The notes under the pieces were generated by a model. That model worked only from the letters and a program-made list of their open reading frames with translations. It was not told the origin of the DNA and ran no database searches. DNA of 64,000 nt from NCBI RefSeq assembly GCF_016239305.1, contig NZ_JAEHOQ010000015.1, positions 1 through 64,000 of the forward strand, given 5' to 3'. The DNA comes from Proteus vulgaris. Its GTDB lineage: Bacteria > Pseudomonadota > Gammaproteobacteria > Enterobacterales > Enterobacteriaceae. Below are positions 35,646 to 46,348 of the stretch, piece by piece. A program made the translations under genes and the position numbers. The first letter of the stretch is position 1, and every line of letters starts with the position of its first letter.

Positions 35646-38600
35646 GATATAGCCCCGTTATTATTCTCAATATGTTTATTGCGGTTTACATAGAGTGATA
35701 ATTTATCAAACAGTAAATAAATCACAGGTGTAGTAAACAGGGTTAAGATCTGGCTCATAATTAAGCCACCGACCATACAAACTCCTAATGGTTGGCGTAA
35801 TTCTGCACCCACACCGGTACTTAGCATTAAAGGTAAAGCCCCTAGAAGAGCGGCCATTGTTGTCATTAATATTGGACGAAAACGTAATAAACACGCTTGA
35901 TAAATAGCTTCGTAAGGGGTTAAACCTTGCTCTCGCTCTGCTGCAAGGGCAAAGTCTATCATCATGATCGCGTTTTTCTTTACGATCCCTATAAGCAAAA
36001 TGATCCCAATAATAGCGATAATATCAAGTTCATTGCCCGCGGCCATTAACGCGAGTAATGCGCCGACACCTGCAGTAGGTAGCGTAGATAAAATAGTAAT
36101 AGGGTGAATAAAACTCTCATATAGCACACCGAGCACAATATACATTGCCACAATAGCTGCGATAATCAGCCATAAAGTGCTAGAAAGCGCACTTTCAAAT
36201 GCTAATGTCGCACCTTGGAATTGTGTGGTGATATCTTTAGGCATAGAAATCTGCTCTTCAGCCAATTTCACTGCTTTCACTGCTTCTTCAAGTGACGATT
36301 GTTCAGCGACATTAAATGAGAATGTCGCTGAAGGAAATTGCTCTTGATGATTAATCGAAAGTGGCGCTAGACGTTGCTCTACGGAAGCGATAGAAAGTAA
36401 TGGTACCATTGCACCATCTTTGCCGGTTAAATGTACGGCTGAGAGCGCCTGTAAACCATCACCACTACGAATATCCTGTTCCAATACAACGCGATATTGA
36501 TTTGCTTGTGTGTAGATAGTTGAAATTAAACGCTGACCAAAAGCATTATAAAGCGCGTTATCAATCTCACTCATTGTAATACCTAAGCGACTTGCAGAAT
36601 CTCTATCCACTTTGATATACGCCATCATACCGCCGTCTTGCCAATCGCTACTGATGTCGGTTAGTTCTGGGCTATTTTTTAATGATTGAGAAAGCTTTGG
36701 TACCCAATACGCCAATTCATCTAATGATGTTGCTTGTAACGTAAATTGATATTGGGTACGAGACACTTGCGTATCAATTGTTAGATCTTGTGTTGGTTGC
36801 AAATAGAGTGTTATGCCTGAAATAGAGGCAATGCGTTCTTGTAGACGAGGAATTATTGTATCGATACGTGAGTCGCGTTGATCAAGGGGTTTTAATGTGA
36901 TTTGTAATCGGCCCGTATTGAGTGTTGCATTACTGCCATCAATACCGACAAAACTGGCAATATTATCCACCGCAGGATCATCAATGAGTTTATCAACCAC
37001 TTGTTGCTGTTTTTCGACCATAGATTGATAAGAAATAGATTGTGAGGTTTCAATCGTACCTTGTAATAAACCATTATCTTGTAACGGGAAAAAGCCTTTA
37101 GGAATAAACATATACAGCAAAACAGTCAATACCAAAGTGCTGAGTGCAACACCAAGCGTTATCCATTGATGGTTTAATACACGTTTTAGCCAAACAGCAT
37201 ACACCGCAATCATTTTTTCAAAAAAGCGCTCACATGCTATTTCAAAACGATTGTGTTTGATTTCATTTTCAGGTTTTAGTAATCGCGCGCACATCATTGG
37301 TGTTAATGTCAGCGAAACCACAGCAGAGATTAAAATGGCGACCGCAAGGGTGATTGCAAACTCTCTAAATAAGCGACCAACAATATCCCCCATAAATAAC
37401 AGAGGGATCAGTACGGCAATAAGAGAGAAGGTAAGTGAAATAATGGTAAAACCAATCTCTCCAGCTCCTTTTAGCGCTGCAGTTAATGGTTTATCACCAC
37501 GTTCAAGGTAACGGGAGATATTTTCAATCACAACAATGGCGTCATCGACAACAAAGCCTGTCGCAATCGTTAATGCCATTAAGGTGAGATTGTTGACGGA
37601 AAAACCGCAGAAATACATCACTGCAAATGTACCGACTAATGAAAGTGGTACAGCAATGCTTGGAATTAATGTTGCGACACCGTTACGTAAAAAGAGATAA
37701 ATCACCATCACCACAAGTGCGATAGCTAAGCCAAGCTCAAATTGCACATCTTTAACTGATGCGCGGATCGTTGTGGTTCTATCGGTTAAGATCTCAACAT
37801 TTACTGATTTAGGTAAATTCGAGACTAAATCGGGTAATAAATTACGAATATTATCCGTAGTATCAATAACGTTAACGCCGGGTTGACGTTGAACATTTAT
37901 AATAATCGCCTGCTCATTATTTGCCCATGCACCTAACTGGTTATTTTCAGGCGCTTGTTCGATGGTTGCGATATCAGATAAACGAATAGGCGCATCATTT
38001 TTATAGGCAACGATGAGCTGGCGATAATCTTCTAATGATTTCATTTGGTCATTAGCTGATAACGTCACAGAGCGAGTAGGACCATCAAGGCTTCCTTTCG
38101 CTGAGTTAACGTTCGCATTATTAATCGCAACACGGATTTTTTCGCTATCTAAACCATAAGATGCGGCAGCTTGTGCATTAAGTTTTACTCTAACCGCAGG
38201 ACGCTGACCACCCGCTAATGCCACTAAACCGACACCATTAACTTGAGAGATCTTCTGCGAAATACGGGTTTCAACCATATCTTGTAATTGCGTCATAGGT
38301 AACGTTGAACTAGTAACTGCCAACGTTAAAATAGGGGGATCCGCAGGATTTACTTTACTGTAAATCGGCGGATAGGGTAAATCGGATGGCAATAGATTGG
38401 TGGCAGCATTAATTGCTGCTTGTACCTCTTGCTCTGCAACATCTAATGGTAAGGTTAATTGGAACATCAGAGTGATCACTGAAGCGCCACCAGAGCTTTG
38501 TGATGACATCTGTTTTAACCCAGACATCTGCCCAAATTGGCGTTCAAGTGGTGCAGTGACAGCTGATGTCATCACATCAGGGCTTGCTCCAGGATAGAGA

Positions 38601-38773
38601 GTAACGACCTGAATGGTCGGGTAATCGACTTCAGGTAAGGCAGACACTGGCAACATACGATAGCCAACGATACCCGCTAATAGTATGGCCACCATAAAAA
38701 GAGTTGTTGCAACTGGGCGCAGAATAAATAAGCGAGATGGTCCTCCACCTGTACCGTGTGTTTTTTCGGTCAT
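35642..38773 (-). CDS. mdtB: RND multidrug efflux pump subunit MdtB
   Basis: A 1043-residue partner of MdtC (E. coli MdtB 1040). It begins with a short hydrophilic leader before [16 protein letters not shown]. It contains [22 protein letters not shown] and [20 protein letters not shown] in the first membrane half, and [16 protein letters not shown] in the second. In E. coli MdtB carries out proton translocation while MdtC takes part in substrate binding. Its start overlaps the mdtA stop by one base (TAATG) and its stop overlaps mdtC by four. Confidence 0.94.
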   Translation of the reverse strand: MTEKTHGTGGGPSRLFILRPVATTLFMVAILLAGIVGYRMLPVSALPEVDYPTIQVVTLYPGASPDVMTSAVTAPLERQFGQMSGLKQMSSQSSGGASVITLMFQLTLPLDVAEQEVQAAINAATNLLPSDLPYPPIYSKVNPADPPILTLAVTSSTLPMTQLQDMVETRISQKISQVNGVGLVALAGGQRPAVRVKLNAQAAASYGLDSEKIRVAINNANVNSAKGSLDGPTRSVTLSANDQMKSLEDYRQLIVAYKNDAPIRLSDIATIEQAPENNQLGAWANNEQAIIINVQRQPGVNVIDTTDNIRNLLPDLVSNLPKSVNVEILTDRTTTIRASVKDVQFELGLAIALVVMVIYLFLRNGVATLIPSIAVPLSLVGTFAVMYFCGFSVNNLTLMALTIATGFVVDDAIVVIENISRYLERGDKPLTAALKGAGEIGFTIISLTFSLIAVLIPLLFMGDIVGRLFREFAITLAVAILISAVVSLTLTPMMCARLLKPENEIKHNRFEIACERFFEKMIAVYAVWLKRVLNHQWITLGVALSTLVLTVLLYMFIPKGFFPLQDNGLLQGTIETSQSISYQSMVEKQQQVVDKLIDDPAVDNIASFVGIDGSNATLNTGRLQITLKPLDQRDSRIDTIIPRLQERIASISGITLYLQPTQDLTIDTQVSRTQYQFTLQATSLDELAYWVPKLSQSLKNSPELTDISSDWQDGGMMAYIKVDRDSASRLGITMSEIDNALYNAFGQRLISTIYTQANQYRVVLEQDIRSGDGLQALSAVHLTGKDGAMVPLLSIASVEQRLAPLSINHQEQFPSATFSFNVAEQSSLEEAVKAVKLAEEQISMPKDITTQFQGATLAFESALSSTLWLIIAAIVAMYIVLGVLYESFIHPITILSTLPTAGVGALLALMAAGNELDIIAIIGIILLIGIVKKNAIMMIDFALAAEREQGLTPYEAIYQACLLRFRPILMTTMAALLGALPLMLSTGVGAELRQPLGVCMVGGLIMSQILTLFTTPVIYLLFDKLSLYVNRNKHIENNNGAIS

Positions 38774-40008
38774 TACGCTTTCTCCGCAACTACACGGTTG
38801 TTTTCTTTATCTTTAGGTACTGTAGGTGTCACGATCTCGACTTTTGCACCCTGTGTTAATCTATCCACACCATCTGTTACAACACGCTGATCTGCTGATA
38901 AACCGGAAGCTATCACAACTTTTTCTGCATTTTGTAAGGCGACTTCTACGCGTAATTTACTGACTTTATTTTCGTTATCCACAACCCAAACAAAATGACC
39001 TTCATTACCCATTTGCAAAGCGGCATTTGGAATAACAACGGCTTTTTCTAATGTGGTGACATAAAGACGGACATTGACGAATTGATTAGGAAATAATGTC
39101 GTCTCTTGTTGAGGAAAACGCGCTTTTAATTTAATAGTGCCGGTTGTGGCATCAATTTGGTTATCAACACTAAATAATTTTCCTTGAGCTAGTTCAAATT
39201 GGTTATTTCTGTCTAATGCGGTGACAGGTAAATCAGCATTATTTTTACGAGCTTGAATAACCTTTGCTAACTCTTGTTCTGGCAATGTAAAAAGCACATC
39301 AACAGGATCCATTTGATTGATAACCACAATCGGAGTTGATGAACCACCTGAAATATAGTTACCCACGTCAACTTGCTTTAATCCCACACGACCTGAAATA
39401 GGTGCTGTGATTTTACTGTAAGTTAATTGCAGTTGTGCATTACTGATCGTAGCTTCATCGATACGAATACTGGCTTCTGACTGTTTCACTAAGGCTTGCT
39501 GATTATCCAATTCTTGTTGTGAGACTAAATTAGTTTTTGCCAGCTTCTGATAACGAACTAAATCAAGACGCGCATTGGCTAATGTGGCTTGATCTTTTGC
39601 AAGTTGTCCTTTGGCTTGAGCTAATTGCACTTCAAATGGGCGAGAGTCAATTTCTGCTAATAAATCATCTTTTTGAACGTATTGCCCTTCCGTGAAATGT
39701 AAAGCCATTAATTGACCTTCAACACGACTAGTCACTGTTACGCTATTGGTTGCTTTCACAGTACCTAAAGCCGATAAAAATTGAGGCACATCTTCTTGTA
39801 TTGATGTTGCGACCTGAACGGGTGGCATAGGAGGGCGGCGAGATCCAGTTGTACTTCGATTTTGTGAGCTTGTTGCTTGAGTTCCTTTATTTTCAGGCAG
39901 AGTTGTTTTTGCTGCATTAAATTGCCAATAGGTATAAGCACCTGTGGCTATGACGATTAAAGCGATAATAAGAGAAGCTCTTTTTTTAGCATTTTTATTT
40001 TTATTCAT
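38773..40008 (-). CDS. mdtA: Periplasmic adaptor subunit MdtA
   Basis: A 411-residue membrane-fusion protein (E. coli 415), first gene of mdtABC-baeSR. Residues 10-28 form an uncleaved membrane anchor or signal. The body has the lipoyl-like halves ([20 protein letters not shown] and [19 protein letters not shown]), an alpha-hairpin with heptads between them (about 130-190), and beta-barrel and membrane-proximal domains ending about residue 390. It links MdtBC to an outer-membrane channel such as TolC. A candidate BaeR box lies about 90 bases upstream. Confidence 0.93.
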   Translation of the reverse strand: MNKNKNAKKRASLIIALIVIATGAYTYWQFNAAKTTLPENKGTQATSSQNRSTTGSRRPPMPPVQVATSIQEDVPQFLSALGTVKATNSVTVTSRVEGQLMALHFTEGQYVQKDDLLAEIDSRPFEVQLAQAKGQLAKDQATLANARLDLVRYQKLAKTNLVSQQELDNQQALVKQSEASIRIDEATISNAQLQLTYSKITAPISGRVGLKQVDVGNYISGGSSTPIVVINQMDPVDVLFTLPEQELAKVIQARKNNADLPVTALDRNNQFELAQGKLFSVDNQIDATTGTIKLKARFPQQETTLFPNQFVNVRLYVTTLEKAVVIPNAALQMGNEGHFVWVVDNENKVSKLRVEVALQNAEKVVIASGLSADQRVVTDGVDRLTQGAKVEIVTPTVPKDKENNRVVAEKA

Positions 40009-40569
40009 TACTTTTGTGATCCCACTGGCAACTAGCTAATCAGAAATACTGAAATGAAATTTTGGAATAGTGACATTCTACCTGTTTCTACACAGTTAAA
40101 AATGGAGGAAATATGGAAATTAAGTCAAGGAATGTGTTTTGTTGGCGTTATTTTAAGCAGTTAAAATAAAATGATACTGGCATTATTTTGTCATTATTAT
40201 TCAATAAGCCATTATTTATTAAAAAACAGACAAACAACAGCGTGGCTTAATTGTTTATATAGGGATAATTAAGTGGAAAATAATTTATTTATAATCAGTA
40301 AGTTATTTTGCTTGATGTTTTTTTAACCGCATAACTATTTTGTACAAATGCCTGTAACTATGATAAAACGCAATAGTTAGTTATAATTCTTAGATAATTA
40401 TGCTTTCCAGTGATAGAATGCCAACCTTGTTTTTCTCTGTGTTTGAACTCTTTTCAAAGAATAACAATCCAGTATGAAATTCACCGAGCTTTAACTCTGT
40501 CTTAAAATAATCATTTTTGTAAAAATTAGCCTAAATATAAAGGCGTAATAAAATAATTAGAGGTTTTTA
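40009..40569. other. Divergent regulatory region between mdtA and dtpA
   Basis: 560 bp, AT-rich, with promoters for both genes expected. It contains the BaeR-like box and mdtA promoter at 40075-40112. I see no gene. Homologues of dtpA are OmpR-controlled in E. coli, but I could not pick out an OmpR site by eye. Confidence 0.55.
40075..40112 (-). promoter_or_regulatory. Candidate BaeR box and mdtA promoter
   Basis: The minus strand of 40095-40112 matches the E. coli BaeR consensus (TTTTTCTCCATDATTGGC) at 13 of 18 positions, including CTCCAT. It overlaps a -35-like TTTTTA (40097-40102), 16 bases before a -10 TAGAAT (40075-40080). This suggests direct BaeR activation of mdtABC-baeSR. Confidence 0.5.
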
Positions 40570-42036
40570 GTGTCAACTGCAAACACACCTGACGATGGAC
40601 AAAAACCGAGCCTGAATGCATTTAAACAGCCTCGCGCATTTTATCTCATCTTCTCAATCGAATTATGGGAACGTTTTGGCTATTACGGTCTGCAAGGGAT
40701 CATGGCCGTTTATCTGGTTAAAATGCTGGGTATGGGTGAGGCTGAAGCAATCACCGTTTTTGCTGCATTTACCGCATTGGTTTATGGTTTTGTTGCTATC
40801 GGTGGATGGCTGGGTGATAAAGTCCTTGGTACAAAAAGGGTTATTATCCTCGGTGCTATTGTCCTGGCAATTGGTTATGCAATGGTGGCTTTCTCAGATC
40901 ACGATAAAGATGTGATTTATTGGGGGCTTGCAACCATTGCTGTAGGTAATGGTTTATTTAAAGCAAATCCATCCTCATTACTTGCGACCTGTTATGAGAA
41001 AAACGATCCGCAATTAGACGGTGCATTTACGATGTACTATATGTCTATCAACGTAGGTTCGTTCTTATCTATGTTAGCAACACCATGGTTAGCAGCTAAT
41101 TATGGTTGGGACGTGGCATTTGCATTAAGCGTTGTAGGTATGCTAATCACATTAGCAAACTTTATGGTTTGTCGGGGTTGGATCAAAGATAAAGGCTCTA
41201 AACCTGATTTTGAACCGCTTAATTATTCAAAATTGTTATTAACGCTGGTGGGTATCGTTGCTTTAACGGCAGTATCGACTTGGTTGTTACATAATAATGA
41301 AGTGGCAAGTTGGTCTTTAGCTGTGATTTCATTAGGTATCATTCTTATTTTTGCGCGTGAAACCTTCATGATGAAAGGGGCTGCTCGCCGTAAGATGATT
41401 GTGGCATTTTTACTGATGGTTGAAGCCGTGGTCTTCTTTGTTCTTTACGATCAAATGCCAACCTCTTTAAACTTCTTTGCGATCCATAACGTTGAACACT
41501 CTCTGTTAGGTTTCAGTGTTCAACCAGAACAGTTCCAATCACTTAATCCATTCTGGATCATGTTAGCGAGTCCATTATTAGCAGCAGTGTATAACTTTAT
41601 GGGCGATAAATTACCTATGCCTTATAAGTTCACTGTTGGAATGTTCTTAAGTGCAACAGCATTCTTAGTATTACCACTGGGTGCAAGCATGGCAAATGAA
41701 GCAGGGATTGTTTCTTCATGGTGGTTAGTCGCAAGTTATGGTTTCCAAAGTATTGGTGAATTAATGATTTCAGGGCTTGGCCTTGCAATGGTTGCTCAAC
41801 TTGTACCACAGCGTTTAATGGGCTTTATCATGGGGGCTTGGTTCTTAACTTCGGCAGCTGCTGCAATTATTGCAGGTAAAGTTGCAAGTTTAATGGCAGT
41901 GCCAGAAGATGTTCAAAGCGCACATGCCTCATTAGAAATTTACAGCAGTGTCTTCCTACAAATCGGTATTGTGACTGGTGTTATTGCAATTTTAATGCTT
42001 TTAACTGCACCAATGCTGAGCAAAATGATACAGTAA
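40570..42036 (+). CDS. dtpA: Dipeptide/tripeptide:H+ symporter DtpA (POT family)
   Basis: A 488-residue inner-membrane proton-coupled peptide importer (E. coli DtpA/TppB 500). [14 protein letters not shown] is followed by the POT motif [15 protein letters not shown] with the proton-coupling ExxERFx[49 protein letters not shown] and the late [20 protein letters not shown] are closely conserved. Twelve to fourteen helices are expected. The start is GTG with AGAGG upstream. The tail after the last helix is shorter than in E. coli. Confidence 0.94.
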   Translation: MSTANTPDDGQKPSLNAFKQPRAFYLIFSIELWERFGYYGLQGIMAVYLVKMLGMGEAEAITVFAAFTALVYGFVAIGGWLGDKVLGTKRVIILGAIVLAIGYAMVAFSDHDKDVIYWGLATIAVGNGLFKANPSSLLATCYEKNDPQLDGAFTMYYMSINVGSFLSMLATPWLAANYGWDVAFALSVVGMLITLANFMVCRGWIKDKGSKPDFEPLNYSKLLLTLVGIVALTAVSTWLLHNNEVASWSLAVISLGIILIFARETFMMKGAARRKMIVAFLLMVEAVVFFVLYDQMPTSLNFFAIHNVEHSLLGFSVQPEQFQSLNPFWIMLASPLLAAVYNFMGDKLPMPYKFTVGMFLSATAFLVLPLGASMANEAGIVSSWWLVASYGFQSIGELMISGLGLAMVAQLVPQRLMGFIMGAWFLTSAAAAIIAGKVASLMAVPEDVQSAHASLEIYSSVFLQIGIVTGVIAILMLLTAPMLSKMIQ

Positions 42037-42069
42037 TTTATAGCATTAAAAAATGAACGCTTAAGAAAA

Positions 42070-42097
42070 TAAAGGATGTCAGAAGGCATCCTTTATT
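42070..42097 (+). terminator. Terminator of dtpA
   Basis: A 9-bp stem TAAAGGATG / CATCCTTTA with an 8-base loop and a short T-rich tail. Confidence 0.65.
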
Positions 42098-42136
42098 GTG
42101 TTTATGGCTATCCAATTCAGAAAAACGGCCAGTCAT

Positions 42137-42166
42137 AAAAAATACCGCCCTTATTAGGGCGGTATT
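42137..42166 (-). terminator. Terminator of the MHS-family transporter gene
   Basis: A perfect 10-bp stem AATACCGCCC / GGGCGGTATT with a 6-base loop. On the minus strand T6 follows. Confidence 0.85.
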
Positions 42167-42211
42167 GTATAAGGGGGTACTTATAGAACATATTTATACA
42201 TTGATAAAGGT

Positions 42212-43585
42212 TTAACCAACCACTTTATCAACTTGTAATGCAACGTCTTTTTCACGAGTTACTGGCTTTACTGCAGTCCAACCTTTATAGGCTAAAGGTA
42301 AAAATGCAACAGCAATTGCTAAGAATGAGACTCCTGCGACATAATAGGCACCTGCCATTGCAGTTTTTTCTAACCATGCACCTGTTAACATTGGGGTTAA
42401 TCCACCAAATACGGCATAAGCCATATTGTAAGCAAAAGATAATCCTGAAAAACGAATCGATGGTGGGAATGCTCTTGTACTAACAATCGGTGTTGTTGCA
42501 ATTGCACCAACGAAAAAGCCCATCAATCCATAATTAAATGCTAACTGAAAACCTGACATTGTTGCATCTAAACTGCCATAGAAATGGAATGCAGTAACAA
42601 TCAAACCACCCCATGATAATGTCATTGAAACTCGTGTTCCTAATTTGTCACCAATCCAGCCCCAGAAGATACAACCTAAAGTTAAGGTTAATGTTGCAAC
42701 ACAATTCGCTTCCAATGAGGTGGTTCTATCAATTTTATAAATACCTTCAACAATTACACTTGGTGTCATCAATATGGTGACAACAATAGCTGTTGATAAC
42801 GACCAAGTTAATGCTGCTGTAATTAAACACGCTTGTTTATGGTTTTTAATGACAGAAACTACGGGCATTTCTTGTGCTAAGGCTTTTTTTGCGGCCATCT
42901 CTTTAAATATAGGGGTTTCTTGTAAAAAACGACGTAAGTAAACAGAGATTAAGCCAAATATCCCCCCTAAAATAAAGGGAATACGCCATGCAAAGTCATT
43001 AACTTCTTGAGCGCTATAACTACGCTGAACAATAATCGCGACGATTGATCCTAATAAAATACCGCCAGTAATACCTGATGTTAATGTTCCAACACCTAAG
43101 CCATAACGTTGTTTGGGTGTATGTTCTGCAATAAAGACCCAAGCACCTGGCATTTCGCCACCGATAGCAGCACCTTGCATGATACGCATCAATAACAACA
43201 ATAATGGCGCTGCAACACCAATACTGGCATAAGTGGGTAATAAACCAATAATTAATGTTGGCACAGCCATTAAAAAGATACTTAAGGTAAACATACGTTT
43301 ACGGCCAATAATATCACCGTAATGTGCCATAATAATGCCACCCAAAGGGCGAGCGAGATAACCAGCCGCAAAAATACCCAATGTCTGCATTTGTGCAATA
43401 AAGGCGTTATCACCAGGAAAGAACAAGTGGCTCAATGTTTTCGTAAAGAACACGAAGATCACGAAATCATAGAACTCCAAAGTGCCTCCTAGTGAGGATA
43501 AACCCAACGTTTTATAATCGTTGCGATTTAATGGTCTTGCCGTAGGTTGACTCAACGGCTGAGTGGAGTGTGATTGTGATGTCAT
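42212..43585 (-). CDS. MFS transporter of the metabolite:H+ symporter (MHS) family
   Basis: A 457-residue inner-membrane transporter with twelve helices, resembling ProP, KgtP, ShiA and CitA. Family features are LGGTLEFYDFVIFVFF in helix 1, the MFS loop HYGDIIGRKRMF, RIMQGAAIGGEMPGAWVF, and RFLQETPIFKEM. The second loop GWIGDKLGTRVS is conserved. The substrate cannot be deduced; organic acids, betaines or shikimate-like compounds are family options. It is transcribed alone, convergent with dtpA. Confidence 0.87.
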   Translation of the reverse strand: MTSQSHSTQPLSQPTARPLNRNDYKTLGLSSLGGTLEFYDFVIFVFFTKTLSHLFFPGDNAFIAQMQTLGIFAAGYLARPLGGIIMAHYGDIIGRKRMFTLSIFLMAVPTLIIGLLPTYASIGVAAPLLLLLMRIMQGAAIGGEMPGAWVFIAEHTPKQRYGLGVGTLTSGITGGILLGSIVAIIVQRSYSAQEVNDFAWRIPFILGGIFGLISVYLRRFLQETPIFKEMAAKKALAQEMPVVSVIKNHKQACLITAALTWSLSTAIVVTILMTPSVIVEGIYKIDRTTSLEANCVATLTLTLGCIFWGWIGDKLGTRVSMTLSWGGLIVTAFHFYGSLDATMSGFQLAFNYGLMGFFVGAIATTPIVSTRAFPPSIRFSGLSFAYNMAYAVFGGLTPMLTGAWLEKTAMAGAYYVAGVSFLAIAVAFLPLAYKGWTAVKPVTREKDVALQVDKVVG

Positions 43586-44354
43586 AATAACAACCTATAA
43601 TAATCATCGTGATAAAATTAATAACTAATAAACTCACAAATGTATTCTTTTAGGATCAGCAAATAAAATAGGGTAGAAATAAATAACAGTAAGAGGCTAT
43701 TTATAGGCTATTTATGTGAGAAAGAATAATGTTGTGATGATGGTTTAAGTTATAACAGGAAGCTCTTAATGATGTAAATAGATCAAAATAAAACAATAAA
43801 ATAGACTTTAAAAATAATAAATATTGGTTTTAAATATGGCTTTACTTCATTTGCTTGGTGTTTATTTTTAATAAAAGGAAATTATTATATATAATGTAAA
43901 AATATTAAGCGTTATTGTTTATAGGGTGTTTTTAATATCTTTAAATAAAAACGAAGGGATATTGAATATATTCATTATGCTTTAAATGAAAAATAAAATA
44001 ATAAAACTAGCGTAAGTTTAATTTATTATTTTTTGTAAAAAAAGTTATTATTAGATAATTAAGAAAGCTGTTCGTATTAATAATGAAAGATATGATCTGA
44101 TGGGAAATAGATTATTAGCATATTCTACTGTATGTTAAAATCAACTATACTGGCTTTTGATTTCAATAAATGTTTAATTTGTGAAATTAAATACCACTTA
44201 ACATTATAATCATAATCATATTTTTGTGTTTTTATGCATAGTGTGATTTTTTAGAGTGTCGCTTTGAATTAAAAATAAAAACAAAAATAAGCATCAAAAA
44301 AGTTATTTTTGATTATAATTACAACAGTAAGTCAATTGATATGTCGGAGGATTT
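43586..44354. other. Long AT-rich intergenic region
   Basis: About 770 bp, very AT-rich, between the MHS gene (minus) and a small membrane protein gene (plus). A TATAAT at 44314-44319 is a plausible -10 for the latter. No coding frame or strong hairpin is seen elsewhere. Confidence 0.5.
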
Positions 44355-44576
44355 ATGGTCTCTATCTCAATGAGTGTTATTCTCTTAGCTGCAATTGTTC
44401 TGTTTTCCTCACTCTCTATCGTTGCATTAGGTGGTGGTTTAGCGTTAAAAACCATACTAAATAACACCAACCACAGTGATAATTATGCTCTGAGTACTTC
44501 TGTTAAAAAAACGTTTATTACATCACTGATCATCGTATTGCTACTCGTTTACTATTACCTTTCAACAACCGCTTAA
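44355..44576 (+). CDS. Small hypothetical membrane protein
   Basis: 73 residues, unrecognised. There are two predicted membrane helices, residues 5-32 (including ALGGGLALKTIL at its end) and 52-70, joined by a polar loop (NNTNHSDNYALSTSVKK). Translation is well supported by GGAGG six to seven bases before the ATG, with a perfect TATAAT about 40 bases upstream. It is convergent with mgtE. The function is unknown. Confidence 0.72.
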   Translation: MVSISMSVILLAAIVLFSSLSIVALGGGLALKTILNNTNHSDNYALSTSVKKTFITSLIIVLLLVYYYLSTTA

Positions 44577-44596
44577 TTATCTATTATTAGCTATCC

Positions 44597-44633
44597 AAAA
44601 AAAACGCCACTGTATTTTATTAACAGTGGCGTT
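44597..44633 (-). terminator. Terminator of mgtE
   Basis: A perfect 11-bp stem AACGCCACTGT / ACAGTGGCGTT, followed on the minus strand by T8. The plus-strand side is weaker. Confidence 0.88.
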
Positions 44634-44652
44634 AGTGTTATTGAGGCTTTTC

Positions 44653-46116
44653 TTAGACTAGGAAGATAGTAGCTAAACCTAAGAAGATAAAGAAGCCACC
44701 AGTATCCGTAATGGCGGTTATCATTACACTCGAACCAATGGCGGGATCTTTACCTAATTTTATCATGGTCATCGGGATCAATACGCCCATCATGGCAGCC
44801 ATTAAGAGATTAAGTACCATTGCCATCGTCATAACTGCACCCATAGCAAGGTCGCCATAGAGGAAGAAGGTGACAATTCCCATAATCCCTCCCCAAACAA
44901 TACCGTTAATAAGGGCGACACCAAGCTCTCTTAAAATTAAGAATGAGAAGCTTCCGGTTTGAATTTGGTGCAGTGCTAAGGCACGTACAATCATTGTAAT
45001 AGTTTGATTACCCGTGTTACCCCCAATACCTGCAACAATTGGCATTAGTGTGGCAAGCGCCACTAATTGCGAGATAGTATCTTCAAAGACACCGATAACA
45101 CGAGAAGCAACGAAAGCGGTACATAAGTTGATAGCAAGCCAAGTCCAACGTGTTTTAACGGCTTGTCCAACTGGAGCGAAAACGTCCTCTTCTGGACTCA
45201 ACCCCCCCATACGACGAATATTGGTATCGCTTTCTTCATGCATGTTATCAACGATATCTTCAACGGTTAATCGTCCCATAAGAAGACCATTGCTATCAAC
45301 AACAGCGGCTGAAATTAAGTCATAACGTTCGAACGCACCCGCAGCATCCTCGCCTTTTTCTTCAGGCATAAAACTGACGGTGTCTGTTTTCATCACATCA
45401 GAGACAAGTTTATCTGGTGATTGCGTTAAAACGGTTGTTAAAGGAAGTTCGCCCAACAGATGATTTTTATTATCAATAACGAAAATTTTATCTGTTGCTT
45501 CAGGAATAGAGCCTCGTTGACGTAAATAGCGTTGTACGGTTTTTAACGTTACATTGCCTCGTACAGTGACGAACTCAAAGTCCATCATTTGACCAACGCT
45601 GTCTTTTGGATATTGTAGGACTTCTCTTATCCTATTACGCAGGCTTGGTTCTAAATAGGTAAGAAGGCGACGCATTGTATCGCGGGGTAAGTGCTCTGCA
45701 ATGTACGCTTGCTCATCCACATGTAATGTGGCGACCGATCGTAATAATTCACGGTCGGTCATATCTTTAATTAAGCTGTCCCAAACGGCGACAGACGCTT
45801 CGACTAAAACAGCACCACGTTCATTATTATCAACCAAATGCCACAATGCGAGACGCTCGTCATAGGGAAGAGCTTCAAGAATATCTGCAATATCTGCCGC
45901 GTGTAGATCTTGTAGTAATTCTCGAACAGTGGTGATTTTTTCATGAAGTTCATGGTGGCTCAGCCTATCATTTTCACTTGCTTCCCCTAAAACGGTTTCA
46001 ACAAAATGATCATCTTCAAGAAAGATACTCAAAATTTGTTGACGCAGGAGTGCCACTTTTTGTGAATACGGATTGATGGCAGCCGCAGTATCATTGTTGA
46101 TAGCTGATTGAGACAT
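44653..46116 (-). CDS. mgtE: Magnesium transporter MgtE
   Basis: A 487-residue homodimeric Mg2+ channel. The cytosolic N domain (about 35-145) is built of MgtE repeats (LQDLHAADIADILEALP). The CBS pair spans about 145-285 (YPKDSVGQMMDFEFVTV; SDVMKTDTVSFMPE). A connecting helix leads to the C-terminal membrane domain with five helices (about 325-487), including the pore motif GIGGNTGNQTITM and late DPAIGSSVMITAITDTGGFFIF. Mg2+ binding to the N/CBS domains gates the pore in homologues. The gene is monocistronic. Confidence 0.94.
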   Translation of the reverse strand: MSQSAINNDTAAAINPYSQKVALLRQQILSIFLEDDHFVETVLGEASENDRLSHHELHEKITTVRELLQDLHAADIADILEALPYDERLALWHLVDNNERGAVLVEASVAVWDSLIKDMTDRELLRSVATLHVDEQAYIAEHLPRDTMRRLLTYLEPSLRNRIREVLQYPKDSVGQMMDFEFVTVRGNVTLKTVQRYLRQRGSIPEATDKIFVIDNKNHLLGELPLTTVLTQSPDKLVSDVMKTDTVSFMPEEKGEDAAGAFERYDLISAAVVDSNGLLMGRLTVEDIVDNMHEESDTNIRRMGGLSPEEDVFAPVGQAVKTRWTWLAINLCTAFVASRVIGVFEDTISQLVALATLMPIVAGIGGNTGNQTITMIVRALALHQIQTGSFSFLILRELGVALINGIVWGGIMGIVTFFLYGDLAMGAVMTMAMVLNLLMAAMMGVLIPMTMIKLGKDPAIGSSVMITAITDTGGFFIFLGLATIFLV

Positions 46117-46303
46117 GTTATTCCTTTTTAATTCTTACGAGGGAGATAACCATTAACACTAATTATTCCATTTTAGGATGATTATCGGTTTTCTCCGTAT
46201 AAAAAATATGAATCTTGAACAATGTTGCGTTGATGATGTTCATATTATGGTCACAAATCAAACCTATGTTGTTATGTGATAGTTGTTGTATGATAGATGC
46301 AAC

Positions 46304-46330
46304 AAAAGACGCATTGGCTAGCGTCTTTTT
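46304..46330 (-). terminator. Terminator of ppx
   Basis: A perfect 9-bp stem AAAAGACGC / GCGTCTTTT with an 8-base loop. It lies between ppx and the mgtE promoter region and is T-rich on both strands. Confidence 0.78.
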
Positions 46331-46348
46331 CTGTATAATATCATATTG

